Below are positions 61,366 through 64,000 of a stretch of DNA of 64,000 nucleotides, piece after piece; the first letter of the stretch is position 1, and every line of letters begins with the position of its first letter. The notes under the pieces are model-generated. The model did no database searches. It was not told the DNA's origin and saw nothing but the letters and a program-made list of their open reading frames with translations. Both the position numbers and the translations under genes were made by a program. The DNA comes from Psococerastis gibbosa (Eukaryota > Arthropoda > Insecta > Psocodea > Psocidae), in assembly GCA_963971405.1 (NCBI GenBank), contig OZ020485.1:51147469-51211468 (forward strand), read 5' to 3'.

Positions 61366-61490
61366 TAAACTTTCCTAAGTTTTCTACACTACACAGGAGC
61401 AATTTTGAATAATCCTTCCAAAGCAAGAGGAAATTAACTGAGTGGAATAAAAGTGAATTTGTAAAAAAAATCTAATAAACGAAAATAAAT

Positions 61491-62303
61491 TTACAATGAC
61501 AGGCTCTTCGCCACTTTCTCGTGCTCGTCTGTTTCATCAATGAGAAAAGCCTCAATAGTCCTCAAATACTGCCTGCTCCCGACAAGTCTTCCCATCTCGG
61601 ACCGCGTCGCCCATTGGTAGTCCGCGGCCAGCTCCTTATTCAAAACTAACTCCCCCGACCTGTAAATAGCCTTAAAAAAGAACACTTTGGCTCCTTCACT
61701 TGGCAACTGAAGCACGCTAGGGTACTTGTACTTGTAAAACCCAAACGGCGCGTTGCCTAGGATACTAACATTTAATTGCGGCCCGCAATACTCTGTGACT
61801 AGTCTATCAGCAGCCTGTCGCATATTTTCCGACTCTTTACGAACCCCCTGTGGTAGCCCCCACACTTGTTTGTCACCCAATTTGAGCTTAGTTAGTAGGA
61901 CTAGGTGTATGTCCAGTTTTCTGTCGACGGATTTGGGATCGGCGCTGCCTGTGCGCGGTGCTAGCTGGAACTTGGCTAGTTCTTCAGTGCCCGCGTCTTC
62001 AAAGTCTTGCGCATTTTGTTTAAGAGCCGCTTCCAGCTCTGAGTCGTCGACGACGTCGCTACGTTTCAGTCTCTCGGCTCTTCTCGCGTCTTCTTCAAGA
62101 CGGATCTCGTGGTTGGACTTGTAACTGCCGGCTAGTTCGATTTGTGCAAGGGCCTGCTGGTATTTGCGTTCCATCGGTGTGAAAGTTTTGGTGATGAGGG
62201 GTTTTCTTTCGATGCATACAGCGCTGACGAGATCCCATTTTGGTTGGGTGCTGTAGTTGCGGCAGCAGGCTGTAGAGTGCGGTGATGGAGGTGTGAGGAG
62301 GCT
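61491..62303 (-). CDS. mRpL46: Mitochondrial large-subunit ribosomal protein L46, main exon
   Basis: Nuclear-encoded protein of the mitochondrial 39S ribosomal subunit with a Nudix-like fold. The exon encodes about 270 residues: WDLVSAVCIERKPLITK, FTPMERKYQQALAQIEL, YKSNHEIRLEED, then SVDRKLDIHLVLL and DKQVWGLPQGV. LGNAPFGFYKYKYP, GAKVFFFKAIYRSGEL and YQWATRSEMG follow, and it ends LSL with TAA at 61,491-61,493. These blocks follow human MRPL46 in order (LCLQRPPVVSKPLTP, SLNRKLDRNLVLL, WILPQ, LGNAPCGHYTFKFP, GAKVFFFKALLLTGD). The minus-strand acceptor TATTTTGCAG ends at 62,304 and the exon opens in phase 0, so the start codon lies in an earlier exon. Confidence 0.92.
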   Translation of the reverse strand, partial: SLLTPPSPHSTACCRNYSTQPKWDLVSAVCIERKPLITKTFTPMERKYQQALAQIELAGSYKSNHEIRLEEDARRAERLKRSDVVDDSELEAALKQNAQDFEDAGTEELAKFQLAPRTGSADPKSVDRKLDIHLVLLTKLKLGDKQVWGLPQGVRKESENMRQAADRLVTEYCGPQLNVSILGNAPFGFYKYKYPSVLQLPSEGAKVFFFKAIYRSGELVLNKELAADYQWATRSEMGRLVGSRQYLRTIEAFLIDETDEHEKVAKSLSL

Positions 62304-62460
62304 CTGCAAAATAAGACCTGTCTGTTAGAATTGTAAAAAGACATCACATTCAAATATTAAATAAATAAGAACAGTACAGGTCTTATAGTGCAAGCGACGG
62401 AAGTACGGTTCTACTTAATAACCACCCCCTGACGAATTATTAGAAGAACCCTGCTTCCAC

Positions 62461-62520
62461 TGAGTGCCATTCAAGCTCCAGCCTTCTTATTGATCCTAAC
62501 AAAATGACGTTAGATGCCAT
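62461..62520 (-). CDS. mRpL46: Candidate first exon of MRPL46 (tentative)
   Basis: A minus-strand ATG at 62,520 opens MASNVILLGSIRRLELEWHS and reaches a phase-0 GT (CTCA|GTGGAA) that could splice to the main exon. The peptide is hydrophobic with two arginines, loosely like a mitochondrial presequence. The donor is poor and other starts further upstream are possible, so this is only a suggestion. Confidence 0.22.
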
Positions 62521-64000
62521 TGGCGTAAATTCCCAAAATTTCCGGGGGGCTTTAGGACCCCAAAACTTTGATTCATTACTAATTCATTTCTGAAGTCTCC
62601 CCAGCAAATGATTTTTTCAATTATTTATTTATTTTTTATTATTTAATTTTTTTTAAATGTGTGAACTACATTATACGCTTAACTATTCAAGTTCAGTAAA
62701 ACAAAAAAATTAACAAGTAAACTTTTGTCTTAGAAATTAAAAAAAGAATTGTTACAAGTTCTGACGCGCTCAGCGACCTAGTCGTCTCATTCTCTATATG
62801 CATGACGGCCAAATTGCTGAATTCTGAATGATGGCACCAGGTGCAGAGAAAGGGGGATCGGGGGAGAAAAAATTGATATATAGGCCCAAATTAGTCAGGT
62901 TTTACGCATGTTATTATGCCCCGGAGAACGGGGGATCCGGGGGCCTCCCCAGGAGAAAAAAATCGGTAAACAGGCCTAAATTAGTGAGGTTTTACGCATT
63001 AGCAGCACAGTTGATTTTGCCGACGAATAAACCCACCACTGAGGGGGGCCCGGGGTTTGAAGAAATAGGTCTGAAGTATTGGGGTCTTAAGCTTTTTGAG
63101 TAATATATTTTTTGTGAAAGTACCTGGTCAATATGTTGAATTTTTTAAAATGTCTTTCATGTAAAATAAGCATACCAAGAATTAATTCCCCTATCGTTAT
63201 TGTGGATACTATGCCTTTCGCCTCCATAAGGTCTTTGTCACCAGAAAAGCTGGGGGGGCAGGACCCCCCCCCCCTTTTTTACGCCAGTGGTTAGATCCGA
63301 TCTGGACCTGTTCCGCTATAGTGTTTAACTATGATGATGATAAGAACTAATATTATTAAGGGTTTAGGACTATAAGAAAAAAAACTTAATGCGCATTCTA
63401 AAATTTGTCCTATAATAATAATAATCCGTGTATTTTTTCTAAAAAAATTTACGCAAATACAAAGAAAGTTGAAGTGCCTGCCCCCTCATGCCAGCGGCGT
63501 GCGAGGGTAGGATCTGACATTTCAACTTGGCTATAGCGCTTACCGGTCGCTAACAAGAACCTTTAAGTTGAACCAAGCCCACGTATTTATTTAAAATACA
63601 ATAAATATGCTAGGAAACCCATTTAATATCGCCAAAAATTAAAAGAAATATTAGGATCGAGTAAGAAATAGAAATTCAGTGATAATAGTGAAAAATTTAA
63701 TACAAATGCCGTTATTTACCTACTATACGTATAACACCGAAGTACCTTCACATAAGTTATCGATGGGGAACAATGGGAGTTTACAAAGGAGTTAGTCAAA
63801 TCGGACTTTTCTTATAATGTCGGATACATAAACATAACGTTTGCTTCTTTCTTGCGGGCACTTTGCAGATTCTAATATGCTCTCAACAACGATATTTAAA
63901 ACTTACGTTATACCACCCTACCACAAACTATTGTAATATGCTGTTGACAAACAGACAAGACAGTAAAATACAAGCGGCTGACGTCAACAAGGGGTAGCAT
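62521..64000. other. No gene recognised; short tandem repeat
   Basis: A tandem pair at about 62,850-62,922 and 62,931-63,003 shares GGGGGATC, GGGAGAAAAAA, AGGCC(T/C)AAATTAGT and AGGTTTTACGCAT. Runs of G and C near 63,250-63,280 resemble MITE interiors elsewhere. No further exon of shifted or MRPL46 is supported. Confidence 0.4.

Noticed and set aside
63907-64000. Minus-strand open segment before a GTAAGT as MRPL46 exon 1
   Set aside because: The frame that would join the main exon in phase 0 contains a stop and no suitable ATG.

Overview
The window reads as animal nuclear DNA: GC-rich coding exons with GT..AG introns sit in AT-rich sequence crowded with transposon relics. The proteins are clearly arthropod. 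Most of the left 26 kb is a neuroglian (Nrg, L1-family adhesion molecule) gene that can be followed almost residue by residue against the insect protein, including both insect-type alternative last exons. That points to an insect or crustacean (pancrustacean), but I cannot name the species.

Layout. 2.0-25.7 kb (+): neuroglian, 16 shared coding exons plus two alternative terminal exons. The signal-peptide exon is not visible and probably lies upstream of the window. 25.7-30 kb: no gene, few recognisable repeats, possibly a long 3'UTR of the distal isoform. 30-42 kb: no host gene recognised. This stretch holds a decayed LINE (32.3-34.4 kb), a Tc1-like transposon with long terminal inverted repeats (35.1-37.1 kb), and SINE, MITE and Helitron-like relics. 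42.7-55.3 kb (+): four coding exons of a WIF1/shifted-type secreted protein (signal peptide, WIF domain, two EGF repeats), with a 3.1 kb LINE in its 9.2 kb first intron. The 3' end of this gene is not found. 61.5-62.3 kb (-): main exon of mitochondrial ribosomal protein L46, either just downstream of shifted or nested in one of its introns.

The repeat fraction is unusually readable. It includes palindromic MITEs with TA target sites (one inserted inside another); hAT-like MITEs with perfect 8-bp target duplications (again one inside another); a ~0.8 kb dispersed family with short inverted ends in a dozen copies; a tRNA-derived SINE; and several 5'-truncated LINEs with intact target duplications and (AAGT)n-like tails. 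In neuroglian itself, three exons have partial degenerate copies in the adjoining intron; one is a triplicated 165-bp unit that stays open in frame with the real exon.

I found no CRISPR, operon, rRNA or functional tRNA, and no convincing wholly new system. The most interesting signals are the local exon copies in neuroglian, the conserved alternative ankyrin-binding tails that both end in a T-x-V motif, and the nested mobile elements.
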